Notes: generated from the sequence alone by a model not told the origin. DNA of 64,000 nt from Actinomycetes bacterium (GCA_021850325.1 JAJZMF010000007.1:1-64000), one strand, 5' to 3'; numbered from the stretch's first letter, positions 19,670 through 28,466 are shown. Numbers and translations are program-made.

Positions 19670-20896
19670 CTAGACGCGCGCCGTGTTACCCAGGGCGACG
19701 GAGCCCAGGTGGGCGGCTGCCAACTGGAGAGCGGCTGCCACGCTGAGCACGACAAGCACCGCCCCGACCGGCTTCACGGCACCGAGCAGGGCGACCAGCA
19801 CGACCACGGCCGCGGCACGACCGGCGTTGATCGCCACCTCCTGGGAGAGCATGTACGCACCCCTCAACCGTGCCGCCTCGGGGTCGGCACCGATGACGTC
19901 CAGCACACCGGCGGCGAGAGGCACCATGAGGCCCGGGTACACCAGGCCGCTCAGGGCCCCGTAGGCCATCAGCATGGCGAAGTCGGCCTTGAAGAAGAGC
20001 AGGACGGTCGTCGCCGCAAAGCCGGCGGCGCCTACCCACATCCCGAGGGAGCGGGACCCCGACTGGAGCCGCCCGGCGAGCACCGAGGTGGCAACGCCGG
20101 CGAGGGAGGCGACGGCCACGAACTCCCCCTGCGCCGCCGGGTTGTGGGTGGCCAGTGCCACCAGGACGATCAGGCCCAGGCCGCCCGCCGCCTGCTTGAA
20201 CCCCCTCATGACCAGTGCCAGCCACATCCGGCCCCAGTCCGAGCGCCCCAGGGCCACTGCAAGCGCCCGGCGCAGAGGCACGTACCCCACCCCGGGCGTG
20301 GCGCTCAGGCCCCGGGCAGCCAACCAGGCGAGGGCAAAGGCGGCCAGGGCGATGCAGAACACCGCCAGGAAGCCCGCCTCCCCGCCCAGGCGACCTATCA
20401 CCGCGCCGGCGGCGAGGGGCATCACGACGTTGAGGACGCTCGTCACCGCGAAGTTGACCCCGTAGTAGAGGCCGCGTCCCTCGGGCGAGAGGACGTCATA
20501 GGTGAGGGTGTTGGCGCCCAACCAGTAGGTGCCCGCCGCAAGGCCGCTCGCCAAGCCGAGCTGCACGGCCAGGTCGCCGGCCTCACGGCCCAACACGATG
20601 AGCAGCAGGTAGAAGATGGCGTTCAGGCCCAGGCCGGCCCGGAAGAGCCGCCGGGGCGAGGTCTCGGGGAACCATCTCGCAACGGCCAGGAAACCGAGGG
20701 TCAGCCCGGTGTAGTTACCCAGGGAGTAGAGCGCCATCTTGGTGACCGAGCCGCTCGTCACATAGAAGAACAGCGAGACGAACACCCCTGAGGCTGCGAA
20801 GCCGGCGTTGACGAGGCCACCGCTGGCCAATAGGCGCCTATGGGGGACGTTCACCCCGTTGAGGGCGCTCACGCCCACCGCCCACGACCTCTTCAC
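19670..20896 (-). CDS. MFS permease
   Basis: The 408-residue protein has about 12 hydrophobic segments in two halves. The loop after TM2 is short (ARWFPETSPRRLF) and there is a basic central loop around residues 190-200. Conserved carrier charges are sparse, so the substrate is not predictable; it looks like the YqgE/uncharacterised MFS group. The GTG at 20896 was chosen because AAGGAAGGA lies just upstream; 19 more codons are open but without a ribosome site. It is divergent from the SorC-type sugar regulator and may be co-regulated, possibly a sugar or metabolite carrier. Confidence 0.78.
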   Translation of the reverse strand: MKRSWAVGVSALNGVNVPHRRLLASGGLVNAGFAASGVFVSLFFYVTSGSVTKMALYSLGNYTGLTLGFLAVARWFPETSPRRLFRAGLGLNAIFYLLLIVLGREAGDLAVQLGLASGLAAGTYWLGANTLTYDVLSPEGRGLYYGVNFAVTSVLNVVMPLAAGAVIGRLGGEAGFLAVFCIALAAFALAWLAARGLSATPGVGYVPLRRALAVALGRSDWGRMWLALVMRGFKQAAGGLGLIVLVALATHNPAAQGEFVAVASLAGVATSVLAGRLQSGSRSLGMWVGAAGFAATTVLLFFKADFAMLMAYGALSGLVYPGLMVPLAAGVLDVIGADPEAARLRGAYMLSQEVAINAGRAAAVVVLVALLGAVKPVGAVLVVLSVAAALQLAAAHLGSVALGNTARV

Positions 20897-21122
20897 GACC
20901 GTCCTTCCTTGTCTGCCCCTGACAAGTGTACGCCCCGACGGGCTTCCCGGCACCGCCCTTTCGCACGGGCTCGTGCCTGCCGGCCCACCTGCGGAGGCGC
21001 GCCCGGTGCCTTGGAAAATCGCTTGCCTACTGGCCTTCGTCCCGGCGCCTCAGCGGCCGGCTCGGGCCGCCCGGACAGCGCCTCTGGCGCACCGAACCCG
21101 GCCCTGGTACAATTGACTACCA
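20897..21122. promoter_or_regulatory. Divergent MFS/SorC-regulator promoter region
   Basis: The 226-bp gap holds TACACT on the minus strand (20941-20936) as a possible MFS -10 and TACAAT on the plus strand (21108-21113) as the regulator -10. A 14-bp operator palindrome directly adjoins on the regulator side. Confidence 0.45.
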
Positions 21123-21137
21123 GTGAGCAATTGCTCA
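21108..21137 (+). promoter_or_regulatory. Promoter and operator overlapping the SorC-type start codon
   Basis: TACAAT (21108-21113) is followed by the perfect 14-bp palindrome TGAGCAATTGCTCA (21124-21137), which begins inside the GTG start codon (21123). With the transcription start between them, a protein bound here would block transcription. The simplest reading is autoregulation by the encoded regulator. No Shine-Dalgarno is visible, so the mRNA is leaderless or nearly so. Confidence 0.6.
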
Positions 21138-22280
21138 ACGGCCGATGCCGGTTCCCTGGAGTCGTTGAGACAGGACGACTACGAGCTGCTGGCGCGTCTG
21201 GCTCAGCGCTACTACATCGACGAGCAGACCCAGGAGCAGGTGGCACGAGAGTTCGGCCTGTCCCGCCAAAAGGCCCAACGCCTCTTGAAAAGGGCTCGCC
21301 AGACTGGCGTGGTGGCCATCCACATCGAAGCGCCGACCTGGCTCAGGTTGGACCTCGAAGGCGAACTGCGGGAGACGTTCGGCCTCAAGGAGGCAGTCGT
21401 CTCCGTCGCCCAGGCCGGGCCTCGTGCCGACCGCGAGGCGGTTGCCCAGCGGGCGGCCCGCTACCTGGAGAGGCACTTGGGGGAGGGCTCCGTCGTCGCC
21501 GTCGGGCACGGGCGCACCGCCGGTGCGATTGCCCGCTTCTTCCGGCCCGTAGAGCGGCTGGGGGCCACCTTCGTGAGCGCCATGGGCGGCTCGCCCGGTG
21601 CCGACGCCCCCACCAACCCCAATGAGATCTGCCGGGCCCTGGCTCAGCGCTGCGGGGGTTGGGCCGAGAGCCTCTACGCCCCGGCATATGTCGAAGACGC
21701 CGAGGTCCGCTCCCAGTTGCTCGCCCAGACCGCCGTGGGGCGGACGCTGGCCGTGGCGGCGGGTGCCGACATGGCACTGGTGGGTATCGGAGGGGTGGAC
21801 GACGACTGCACCATGGTGCGTTCGGGGTGCCTGAGCCGGGAGGAGGTGGCCTGGCTCCGCAGCCAGGGTGCTGTCGGGGACGTCCTCGGCCACTACGTGG
21901 ACGTGGAGGGCCGGCCGCTCGCCTCCCCCCATCAGCAACGGCTCGTGGCCCTGCCGGTGGAGCACCTCCGACGCGTCGGCACTGTGGTGGCCGTCGCCAG
22001 TGAACCCGAGAAGCCGGCAGCCATATTGGGCATCCTCCGCTCCGGCGTCGTCGACGTGCTGGTGGTGGACGAGACCAACGCCCGAGCGGTCCTGCGAACG
22101 GCAGGGCCAAGGCCCCGGGTCGCCATCGCGGCAGGCCGGCCGGCGGCCGCCGACAGGGCGCAGGGCCCCGCCCACCGGGGCCCGTACCAGCCACGCCCGG
22201 AGGGGACGGTGGCCACGGCCCCCCGCACCCGCCGTGGCACCCCACCGGGCCCCCCACAGGAGGTGCGCACATGCCCGTAG
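21123..22280 (+). CDS. SorC/DeoR-type sugar-binding transcriptional regulator
   Basis: The 385-residue protein has an N-terminal helix-turn-helix (about 30-60, EQVAREFGLSRQKAQRLLKRA) and a long sugar-binding domain (about 70-330) of the SorC C-terminal family: VVAVGHGRTAGAIARFF, FVSAMGGSPG, GIGGVDDDCTM and a late GILRSGVVDVLVVDE. Such regulators release DNA on binding a phosphorylated sugar. The last about 45 residues are Pro/Arg-rich and unlike the family; they run into the next gene, overlapping it by 10 bases. It leads an operon of aldolase, phosphatase, lyase and kinase genes and is likely its local repressor. Confidence 0.88.
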   Translation: MSNCSTADAGSLESLRQDDYELLARLAQRYYIDEQTQEQVAREFGLSRQKAQRLLKRARQTGVVAIHIEAPTWLRLDLEGELRETFGLKEAVVSVAQAGPRADREAVAQRAARYLERHLGEGSVVAVGHGRTAGAIARFFRPVERLGATFVSAMGGSPGADAPTNPNEICRALAQRCGGWAESLYAPAYVEDAEVRSQLLAQTAVGRTLAVAAGADMALVGIGGVDDDCTMVRSGCLSREEVAWLRSQGAVGDVLGHYVDVEGRPLASPHQQRLVALPVEHLRRVGTVVAVASEPEKPAAILGILRSGVVDVLVVDETNARAVLRTAGPRPRVAIAAGRPAAADRAQGPAHRGPYQPRPEGTVATAPRTRRGTPPGPPQEVRTCP

Positions 22281-23125
22281 TGACGACCAAAGCCATCCTC
22301 GACCATGCCTTCGCAGAGCGCTACGGCGTGGCCGCCTTCAACGTGGTCAACGACCTCACCATGCAGGCGGTCCTGACGGCGGCCGAGGAACTGAGGGCCC
22401 CGGTGATCGTGCAGACCTCGGTCAAGCACGTCCAGATGACGGGCACCGATGTGATGTACGCCATGTGGCGGGAGATGACCAGGCACATAAGCGTGCCCGT
22501 GTCGCTCCACCTCGACCACTGCCCGGACAGGGAGCTGATCAGCGAGTGCCTGGCCAAGGGTTGGAGCTCCGTTCTCTTCGATGCCAGCAAGCTCTCGGTG
22601 GAGGAGAACAAGCGCCAGTGCGTCGAGGTCGTCAAGGAGGCCCGCCGCTACGGCGCTCACGTGGAAGGCGAGATCGAGGGGTTCAAGCGGACCGAGGAGA
22701 TGACCGGCGACGAGGCGGAGCAGGTCCAGTCGCTGCAGACCGTGGTGGACTTCGTCAAAGAGACCGGCGTCGACGTCTTCGCCCCGGCCATCGGTAACGC
22801 CCACGGCGTGTACGCCGCCACGCCCAGGCTCGACAGCCAGCGGGTCAGCGACATCGTCGAGGCGACCGGGGTGCCCGTGGCCCTCCACGGTGGTACCGGG
22901 ATGTCACCCGAGCAGTTCCATGACCTGGTCCAGCGCGGCTGTGCCAAGGTGAACATCTCGACCGCGCTGAAGATCGCCTTCATGCAGGCGGCCCAGGACC
23001 ACATGCTCGCCCACCCGGGCAAGTTCGACCCCCCGGCGATGTTCAAGGACCAGACTGCCGCCGTACGGGCCATGGCCGAGCAGCACATCCGCCTGTTCGG
23101 CAGCGAGGGGAAGGCCTGGACGTGA
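22271..23125 (+). CDS. Class II fructose/tagatose-bisphosphate-type aldolase
   Basis: The 284-residue zinc-dependent aldolase has metal and catalytic residues in place: Asp82 and His83 (HLDHCPD), Glu134 (VEGEIEG), His178 (GNAHG), His206 in HGGTG and the phosphate-binding VNIST at 227-231. Length and motifs fit the KbaY/GatY/IolJ group rather than the longer FbaA group. It would cleave a phosphorylated ketose to DHAP plus an aldehyde. AGGAGG precedes the ATG at 22271. It overlaps the HAD gene by 4 bases. The substrate is presumably made by the FGGY kinase at the operon's end. Confidence 0.88.
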   Translation: MPVVTTKAILDHAFAERYGVAAFNVVNDLTMQAVLTAAEELRAPVIVQTSVKHVQMTGTDVMYAMWREMTRHISVPVSLHLDHCPDRELISECLAKGWSSVLFDASKLSVEENKRQCVEVVKEARRYGAHVEGEIEGFKRTEEMTGDEAEQVQSLQTVVDFVKETGVDVFAPAIGNAHGVYAATPRLDSQRVSDIVEATGVPVALHGGTGMSPEQFHDLVQRGCAKVNISTALKIAFMQAAQDHMLAHPGKFDPPAMFKDQTAAVRAMAEQHIRLFGSEGKAWT

Positions 23126-23895
23126 AGGCCATCATCTTCGACTGTGACGGTGTACTGTCCGACACCGAGCGCTACGGCCACCTCCCGGCCTTCAACCAGG
23201 CCTTCGCCGAGCTCGGTGCCCCCCTGCACTGGTCGGAGGAGCACTACGCCACCAAGCTCCAGGTTGCCGGGGGCAAGGAGCGGATGGCCAGCGACCTGAC
23301 GCCCGAGCTCGTCCGGGCCCACGGCCTGCCAACCGACAGCCAGGGCCAGGCGGACCTGGTGGCCCGTTGGCACCAACGCAAGACGCAGATCTACACGCAG
23401 ATGGTCGCCGCGGGCCGGCTGCCCCCCCGGCCCGGGGTGGCCCGGATCTTCGCGGAAGCACAGGACGCGGGTTGGAAGCTGGCCGTCGCCTCCACCTCGG
23501 CGGAGCCGTCGGTCCGGGCCATACTCGAGCACGCCGTGGGCGCCGGACGCGCCGGGCGCATCGACGCCCTGCTGGCCGGGGACTGCGTAGCGCACAAGAA
23601 GCCGGCACCGGACATCTACCTGCTCGCCCTGGAACAGCTCGGCCTACCACCCGGGCAGGCCCTTGTCGTCGAGGACTCCCGGATAGGCCTCGAGGCTGCG
23701 ACGGCAGCAGGTCTGCGGTGCGTGGTCACGGTGAACGGCTACACCGAGCACGAGGACTTCTCGCAGGCAGCCCTGGTGGTCTCCTCGCTCGGGGACCCGG
23801 ACGGCGAACGCGCGGTCGTGATCGCCAACCGGAGCCCGGCCCGGCCCGGGGGCTACCTGACCCTGGCCGACCTGGAAGCCTGCCTGGAGGGCTGA
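23122..23895 (+). CDS. HAD-superfamily phosphatase/phosphoglucomutase-like (CbbY type)
   Basis: The 257-residue protein has HAD motif I FDCDGVLSDTE (Asp8 nucleophile, Asp10), motif II Ser/Thr in VASTSAEP, motif III Lys in AHKKPAPDIY and motif IV VVEDSRIGLEAA. The helical cap between motifs I and II is of the CbbY/beta-phosphoglucomutase type. It may dephosphorylate a sugar phosphate or dead-end metabolite of the operon. Start and preceding stop overlap as ATGA. The exact substrate cannot be assigned. Confidence 0.85.
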   Translation: MKAIIFDCDGVLSDTERYGHLPAFNQAFAELGAPLHWSEEHYATKLQVAGGKERMASDLTPELVRAHGLPTDSQGQADLVARWHQRKTQIYTQMVAAGRLPPRPGVARIFAEAQDAGWKLAVASTSAEPSVRAILEHAVGAGRAGRIDALLAGDCVAHKKPAPDIYLLALEQLGLPPGQALVVEDSRIGLEAATAAGLRCVVTVNGYTEHEDFSQAALVVSSLGDPDGERAVVIANRSPARPGGYLTLADLEACLEG

Positions 23896-23978
23896 AGGCG
23901 ACGGGAGGGCAGGACCGGACAGCAGACCGATCGCGCAGCACGGCAGGGCCACCTGCCCACAGCCACAAGGGAGCACCA

Positions 23979-24881
23979 GTGACCGACAAGCTCACAGGCA
24001 TCATCATCCCGGCCGCCACGCCCTTCGACGAGGAAGGCGCTCTCAGCCTGCCCATGCTGGAGGACAACCTCGCCAAATGGGGCAGGACCAACGTGCGTGG
24101 CTACATGGTCCTCGGCAGCAACGGGGAGTTCCGTTCCCTGAGCGACGAAGAGTCCATCGCCGTGGTGGCCACGGCGATGGAGCACAAGGGGGACAAGACA
24201 CTGGTCGTAGGGGTGGGCAGGGAGTCACTGCACCTCACCCTCGGCTTCCTGGACAGAGTGGCCGCACTGGGAGCGGGCGTGGACTACGTCTCCGTGCTCA
24301 CGCCCGGCTACTTCGCCAAGCTCATGGACGACAGGGCGCTGGTGGACCACTACACCGCAGTGGCCGACAACAGCCCGGTCCCCGTGCTCCTGTACGTGGC
24401 ACCCGGCTTCGCCAACTCGGTGACCGTCTCACCCGCCGCCCTGAGCACCCTGGCCGCGCACCCGAACATCGCTGGCCTCAAGGACACCACAGCCTCGTCC
24501 ATGGTCGACTACTTCGTGAGCGTCGGCGGCCGCGATGACTTCTCGGTCCTGGCCGGCTCCCTGGGCACCCTCATGACCTGCCTCACCCTCGGGGGGCCGG
24601 GCGGCGTTGTGTCTGCCGCCAATTACTTCCCCGCCCAGTGCGCCGAGGTCACCGACCTCTACTTCGCCGGGGAGGGGCACAAGGCGGTCGAGCGCTACCT
24701 CTCCCTGCTGCGCCTCGTGAAGGCCACAGGGGCCAAACGTGGCGTGGCAGGGCTCAAGTGCTGCATGGACCTCTGCGGCTTCTCGGGCGGCGCACCCCGC
24801 TTGCCGGTCAAACCGCTCTCAGCCGAGGAGCGGGGCGAGATGAGGGCCGTCCTCGTCCGCCACGGTATCGTCGAGCCCTGA
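23979..24881 (+). CDS. DapA-family aldolase/lyase
   Basis: This 300-residue class I TIM-barrel enzyme belongs to the DHDPS/N-acetylneuraminate lyase family. The Schiff-base Lys168 lies in GLKDTT, Tyr139 in LLYVAPG and the carboxylate-binding loop GSNGEF at 46-51. It would add or remove pyruvate. In this context, next to a sugar kinase and an aldolase, a keto-sugar-acid lyase or dehydratase is likelier than lysine-pathway DapA. The GTG at 23979 has AGGGAG upstream and begins exactly at the family's N terminus; the frame is open far upstream only by base composition. Confidence 0.85.
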   Translation: MTDKLTGIIIPAATPFDEEGALSLPMLEDNLAKWGRTNVRGYMVLGSNGEFRSLSDEESIAVVATAMEHKGDKTLVVGVGRESLHLTLGFLDRVAALGAGVDYVSVLTPGYFAKLMDDRALVDHYTAVADNSPVPVLLYVAPGFANSVTVSPAALSTLAAHPNIAGLKDTTASSMVDYFVSVGGRDDFSVLAGSLGTLMTCLTLGGPGGVVSAANYFPAQCAEVTDLYFAGEGHKAVERYLSLLRLVKATGAKRGVAGLKCCMDLCGFSGGAPRLPVKPLSAEERGEMRAVLVRHGIVEP

Positions 24882-24907
24882 AGGGCCGGCACGGGGCCGC
24901 AGCGGAC

Positions 24908-24936
24908 GGGACGGGACGGGAAGGGAAGGGACGGGG
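24908..24936 (+). promoter_or_regulatory. G-quadruplex motif just before the FGGY kinase start
   Basis: Six runs of three or four G are separated by exactly two bases (GGGAC/GGGAA units) and end 4 bases before the GTG at 24941. This is a textbook G-quadruplex sequence on the mRNA strand, where the ribosome site should be. It could lower or regulate translation of the kinase relative to upstream genes. Confidence 0.55.
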
Positions 24937-24940
24937 CCAG

Positions 24941-26272
24941 GTGAGCACGGACATGCTCTTCCTATCGGTGGACTTCGGTACCTCGGCGGTGAAGGTGTCC
25001 GTCGTGGACGGAGCGTTGAGGGAGCTGAGCACCGCCAAGGCCGAGTACCCGTACCTGCTGCTGCCGGGCTCCAAGGTGGAGATGCGCCCGGCGGACCTGA
25101 TGGACGGCCTCTACCGTGCCACGTCGGAGTTGCGCCAGGACCTGCTGGCCCGGGTGGACGTCCTGTGCTACGACGCGTTCTCACCCTCGCCGGTGTTCGT
25201 CAAGGCCTCGGGGGAGCTCGCCTACCCCAACATCGTGACCCACATGGACCGGCGCAGCCTCGAGCAGTGCCGGTACGTCGACGAGACCATCGGCAGGGAC
25301 CGCTACCTGAACATCGCCGGGATCTACCCGTTCAACGGCGGTGCCGGGATCATGACAGTGCTGTGGGTACAGCAGAACGAGCCCGAGGTCCTCGAGAGCA
25401 CCTTCCGTATCGGCCACCTCACGACCTACCTGCACCACCAGTTCACAGGGGAGTGGATGGTCGACCTGGTGAACGCCTCGATGCTGGGGACGTACGAGAC
25501 CCTCTCACAGGGAGGTTGGTCCCGTGCCCTGCTGGAGGAGCTCTCCCTCGACCCGGATTGGTTCGACCGCATCTGCAACCCGGGCACCTTCCTGGGCCGG
25601 CTGCTCCCGGGTGTCAGCGCCCGGCTCGGCCTGCGTAGCGGGGTGCCGGTAGCCGTCGGCACCAACGACATGGCGTCGGCCCAGGTGGGGGCGGGCAACG
25701 TGGAGCCGGGGTGCATCATGGACACGGCAGGCTCGAGCGACATGGTGAGCATCCTCACCGACCGGCCTGTGGTCAACCCCCACTACTACCTGCGCAACTC
25801 GGCCCTGCCCGGGCTGTGGCAGATCTACGCCACCACAGCCGGCGGCTTCGCCCTGGACTGGTTCCACCAGCAACTGGCACGCGACCTCACGCGCCGCGAG
25901 TTCTACGAGGAGCTCGTGCCCAGGGCGCTCGCCGAGTTCGCCCGGGACGGGGTGGTCACCTTCGACCCCTACCTGACTGGTGACCGCCAGAGCCTGGAGC
26001 TCAAGACCGGGGCCTGGCACGGCCTGACGCTGGCCGCCACGCGTGAGGAGATGCTGGCCGCCATGCTGAAGAGCATGAACCGCGTGCTGGGGACGACGGT
26101 GCGCGAGGCGGCCGCGGTGGTGGACCTGAAGCCCGTGATCAAGCTCACCGGGGGCCTGTCGGCCAAGCCGTTCGTGGAGCTGAAAGAGCGGGAGATACCC
26201 GGGTTCAGGTTCGAGGTGGTGGACAACTGCTCCATCACCGGCAATGTGGCACTGGTCCAGCGCTACCTGTGA
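24941..26272 (+). CDS. FGGY-family carbohydrate kinase
   Basis: The 443-residue kinase has an N-terminal ATPase-fold phosphate loop SVDFGTSAVKVS (Asp11), a central FGGY signature region with the probable base Asp in VGTNDMASAQVGAG, and C-terminal KLTGGLSAKPFV and SITGNVALV near the ADP site. It would phosphorylate a pentose, hexulose or polyol using ATP, supplying the aldolase in the same operon. The start could be GTG 24941 or ATG 24953; I prefer the GTG since it follows the purine-rich leader. There is no clear Shine-Dalgarno apart from the G-rich repeat. It ends before a strong bidirectional hairpin. Confidence 0.85.
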   Translation: MSTDMLFLSVDFGTSAVKVSVVDGALRELSTAKAEYPYLLLPGSKVEMRPADLMDGLYRATSELRQDLLARVDVLCYDAFSPSPVFVKASGELAYPNIVTHMDRRSLEQCRYVDETIGRDRYLNIAGIYPFNGGAGIMTVLWVQQNEPEVLESTFRIGHLTTYLHHQFTGEWMVDLVNASMLGTYETLSQGGWSRALLEELSLDPDWFDRICNPGTFLGRLLPGVSARLGLRSGVPVAVGTNDMASAQVGAGNVEPGCIMDTAGSSDMVSILTDRPVVNPHYYLRNSALPGLWQIYATTAGGFALDWFHQQLARDLTRREFYEELVPRALAEFARDGVVTFDPYLTGDRQSLELKTGAWHGLTLAATREEMLAAMLKSMNRVLGTTVREAAAVVDLKPVIKLTGGLSAKPFVELKEREIPGFRFEVVDNCSITGNVALVQRYL

Positions 26273-26275
26273 AGG

Positions 26276-26296
26276 GCCGGGGGCACCGCCCCCGGC
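26276..26296. terminator. Bidirectional hairpin terminator
   Basis: GCCGGGGGC (26276-26284) and GCCCCCGGC (26288-26296) form a perfect 9-bp stem with a 3-base loop in the 28-bp gap between the convergent kinase and SMP-30 genes. Confidence 0.7.
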
Positions 26297-26300
26297 ACCG

Positions 26301-27215
26301 TCAAGTCAGCAGGTTGAGGCCGCGCGCTCCCACCAGTGCCGTGTAGAGGGAGGTGGTGGCGGTCATGAAGAGACGGTTGCGCCGGCTCCCACCGAAGGCC
26401 ACGTTGGAAACGACCTCCGGTACGTGCAGCTTGCCGATGAGGGTGCCGTCAGGGTCGTAACAGTGCACGCCGTCGCCGGCCGATGACCAGATGCGCCCCT
26501 CGTCGTCGACCCTGAAGCCGTCGAAGACACCGGCCGTGCAGGTGGCGAAGACCTCTCCGCCGCTCAACGCCCAGCCGGCCCCCACTGCGAAGGACCGCAT
26601 GTGGGCCCGCTCGGTGTCCGAGATGTAGAGGGTCTTCTCGTCAGGCGAGAAGGCCAACCCGTTGGGCTGGTCGAAGTCACCGGCGACCACCGTGAGCGCC
26701 CCGGTGGCGGCGTCAACCCGGTAGACGTTGCTCGCCCCGATCTCGCTCGTCGCCTTGTCCCCCTCATGGTGGCTACGGATCCCGTAGCTCGGGTCCGTGA
26801 ACCACACGGAGCCGTCCGAGGTGACGACGACATCGTTGGGGCTGTTGAACCGCTTCCCCTGGTAGCGGTCGGCCAGGACCGTCACCGACCCGTCGTGCTC
26901 GGTACGCGTGACCCGCCTCTGCTGGTGCTCGCAGGTCACCATGCGCCCGGAGCGGTCGAGCGTGTTGCCGTTGGAATAGTGCGACGGGGAGCGGTACACG
27001 CCCACCGCACCCGTGGTCTCGTCCCAGCGCAGTTGGCGGTCACCGGGTATGTCGCTCCAGAGCAGGTACCTTCCCGCGGGTACCCAGACGGGGCCCTCAG
27101 CCCAACGGCTCCCGGTGTGCAGGCGCTCCAGCCAGCGGTCACCCCGGCAAACCTGGAACCGTTGGTCGAGGACCTCCCATTCCGTGGCTACCAGGTGGGG
27201 TTCGTTGATGGTCAT
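26301..27215 (-). CDS. SMP-30/gluconolactonase-family lactonase
   Basis: The 304-residue six-bladed propeller has metal ligands readable as Glu in RWAEGPVW, Asn in NSPNDVVV, Asn in FDQPNGLAFSPDE and Asp in FDGFRVDDEGR. Family members open sugar-acid lactones. There is no signal peptide. It is divergent from an F420-type oxidoreductase gene, a pairing that would fit oxidation of a sugar to its lactone followed by ring opening. The ATG at 27215 was chosen: TAGCCT sits 6 bases upstream, indicating a leaderless mRNA; the TTG two codons earlier is less likely. Confidence 0.85.
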   Translation of the reverse strand: MTINEPHLVATEWEVLDQRFQVCRGDRWLERLHTGSRWAEGPVWVPAGRYLLWSDIPGDRQLRWDETTGAVGVYRSPSHYSNGNTLDRSGRMVTCEHQQRRVTRTEHDGSVTVLADRYQGKRFNSPNDVVVTSDGSVWFTDPSYGIRSHHEGDKATSEIGASNVYRVDAATGALTVVAGDFDQPNGLAFSPDEKTLYISDTERAHMRSFAVGAGWALSGGEVFATCTAGVFDGFRVDDEGRIWSSAGDGVHCYDPDGTLIGKLHVPEVVSNVAFGGSRRNRLFMTATTSLYTALVGARGLNLLT

Positions 27216-27227
27216 GGCCAAAGGCTA
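27213..27227 (-). promoter_or_regulatory. Leaderless promoter of the SMP-30 gene
   Basis: On the minus strand TAGCCT (27227-27222) is followed by 6 bases and the ATG at 27215, the same geometry as at argG. No ribosome binding site is present. Confidence 0.55.
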
Positions 27228-27386
27228 GCCCCGGTGCCGCCAGGGCTTGCGGGGCACCGCCACCGCGGCGACCTCGCCCACCGGGCCTGCCCAGAGGACC
27301 GGTAGCATGCGCACGGACCGCTCGGGGCCCGGTCGATGTCCCCGGGCCCGCTCGGACAGGACGCTGGAGACCCAAGGAGACAGCAC

Positions 27387-28343
27387 ATGGGAGTGACCCG
27401 GTTCGGACTGCAGATCCCCAGCTTCGACTACCCCGGGGTGGAGGACCGGGACCTCTTCTCCCACATCGCCCAGATCGCGGTCACCGCGGAGGCCTCGGGC
27501 TTCGACTCCCTGTGGGTGATGGACCACTTCTACCAGATCGCCTCCGTCGGCCCCCGCACGGGCCCCATGCTCGAGGCCTACACCCTCCTCGGGGCCCTCG
27601 CCGCCCGGACCACCCGGGTGTCGCTGGGCACCATGGTCACCGGCGTCACCTACCGGAACCCGGCTCTGCTGGCCAAGCAGGTCACCACTCTGGACGTCAT
27701 CTCCGGCGGGCGGGCCGTGCTCGGGATAGGGGCCGCCTGGAACGACGACGAGCATGCCGGCTACGGGTTCGAGTTCCCTCCTGTGCGTGAGCGGATGGAC
27801 CGCCTGGAGGAGGCCCTTCAGATCTGCCGGGCCATGTTCAAGGACAAGGCGCCGAGCTTCGCCGGACGTTACTACTCCGTCAACGCCGCGCTGAACGAGC
27901 CCCGGCCCGTCCGCCCGGGAGGCATCCCCGTGCTCGTCGGCGGCTCGGGGGAGCAGCGCACCCTGGAACTGGTGGCACGTCATGCCGACGCCTGCAACCT
28001 GTTCGGCGACCTGGCCACGGTCCGCCACAAGCTCGGGGTGCTCGACCGGCACTGCGAGGCGGTAGGCCGCGACCCCGCCACCATCACCCGTACCCGGCTC
28101 GGCGCGCTCGTGGTGGCCGAGACCCGGGCGGAGGCGGAGAGCAAGGGCCGGGCGCTGGCCGAGGAGCGCGGCATGGACGAGGAGCGGTACCGGGCGTACG
28201 TGATCGCCGGCGACCCGGCCGCGGTACGCGAACAGGTGGCGGCCTATTTCGATGCCGGGCTCGACGGCATGGTGTTCAACATGCCCGATGCCTACGACCT
28301 GGCCACGGTACGCCTGGCGGGTGAGGCGCTGCGGGGCCTGTAG
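27387..28343 (+). CDS. F420-dependent LLM-class oxidoreductase
   Basis: This 318-residue luciferase-like TIM barrel shows GLQIPSFDYPG at the start, SLWVMDHF, TRVSLGTMVTG, YRNPALLAKQVTTLDVISGGR and GIGAAWNDDEHAGYG. This pattern is typical of actinobacterial F420-dependent enzymes (a TIGR03560-like group). It should transfer hydride between F420 and an unknown substrate; it is not recognisable as the F420-glucose-6-phosphate dehydrogenase itself. AAGGAGA lies 8 bases before the ATG at 27387. It precedes RidA and the PLP enzyme on the same strand. Confidence 0.85.
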   Translation: MGVTRFGLQIPSFDYPGVEDRDLFSHIAQIAVTAEASGFDSLWVMDHFYQIASVGPRTGPMLEAYTLLGALAARTTRVSLGTMVTGVTYRNPALLAKQVTTLDVISGGRAVLGIGAAWNDDEHAGYGFEFPPVRERMDRLEEALQICRAMFKDKAPSFAGRYYSVNAALNEPRPVRPGGIPVLVGGSGEQRTLELVARHADACNLFGDLATVRHKLGVLDRHCEAVGRDPATITRTRLGALVVAETRAEAESKGRALAEERGMDEERYRAYVIAGDPAAVREQVAAYFDAGLDGMVFNMPDAYDLATVRLAGEALRGL

Positions 28344-28466
28344 GCCGAGCCGGGCCCTCGGACCTTGCCCACAGCAACGCCCCGGCCTAACGTCATCGCA
28401 TCGGAGGTGCCCATGGCCACGGGCTGCAGGCACCATGGGACGCCCGTCACCAGGGGGACAAGGACA

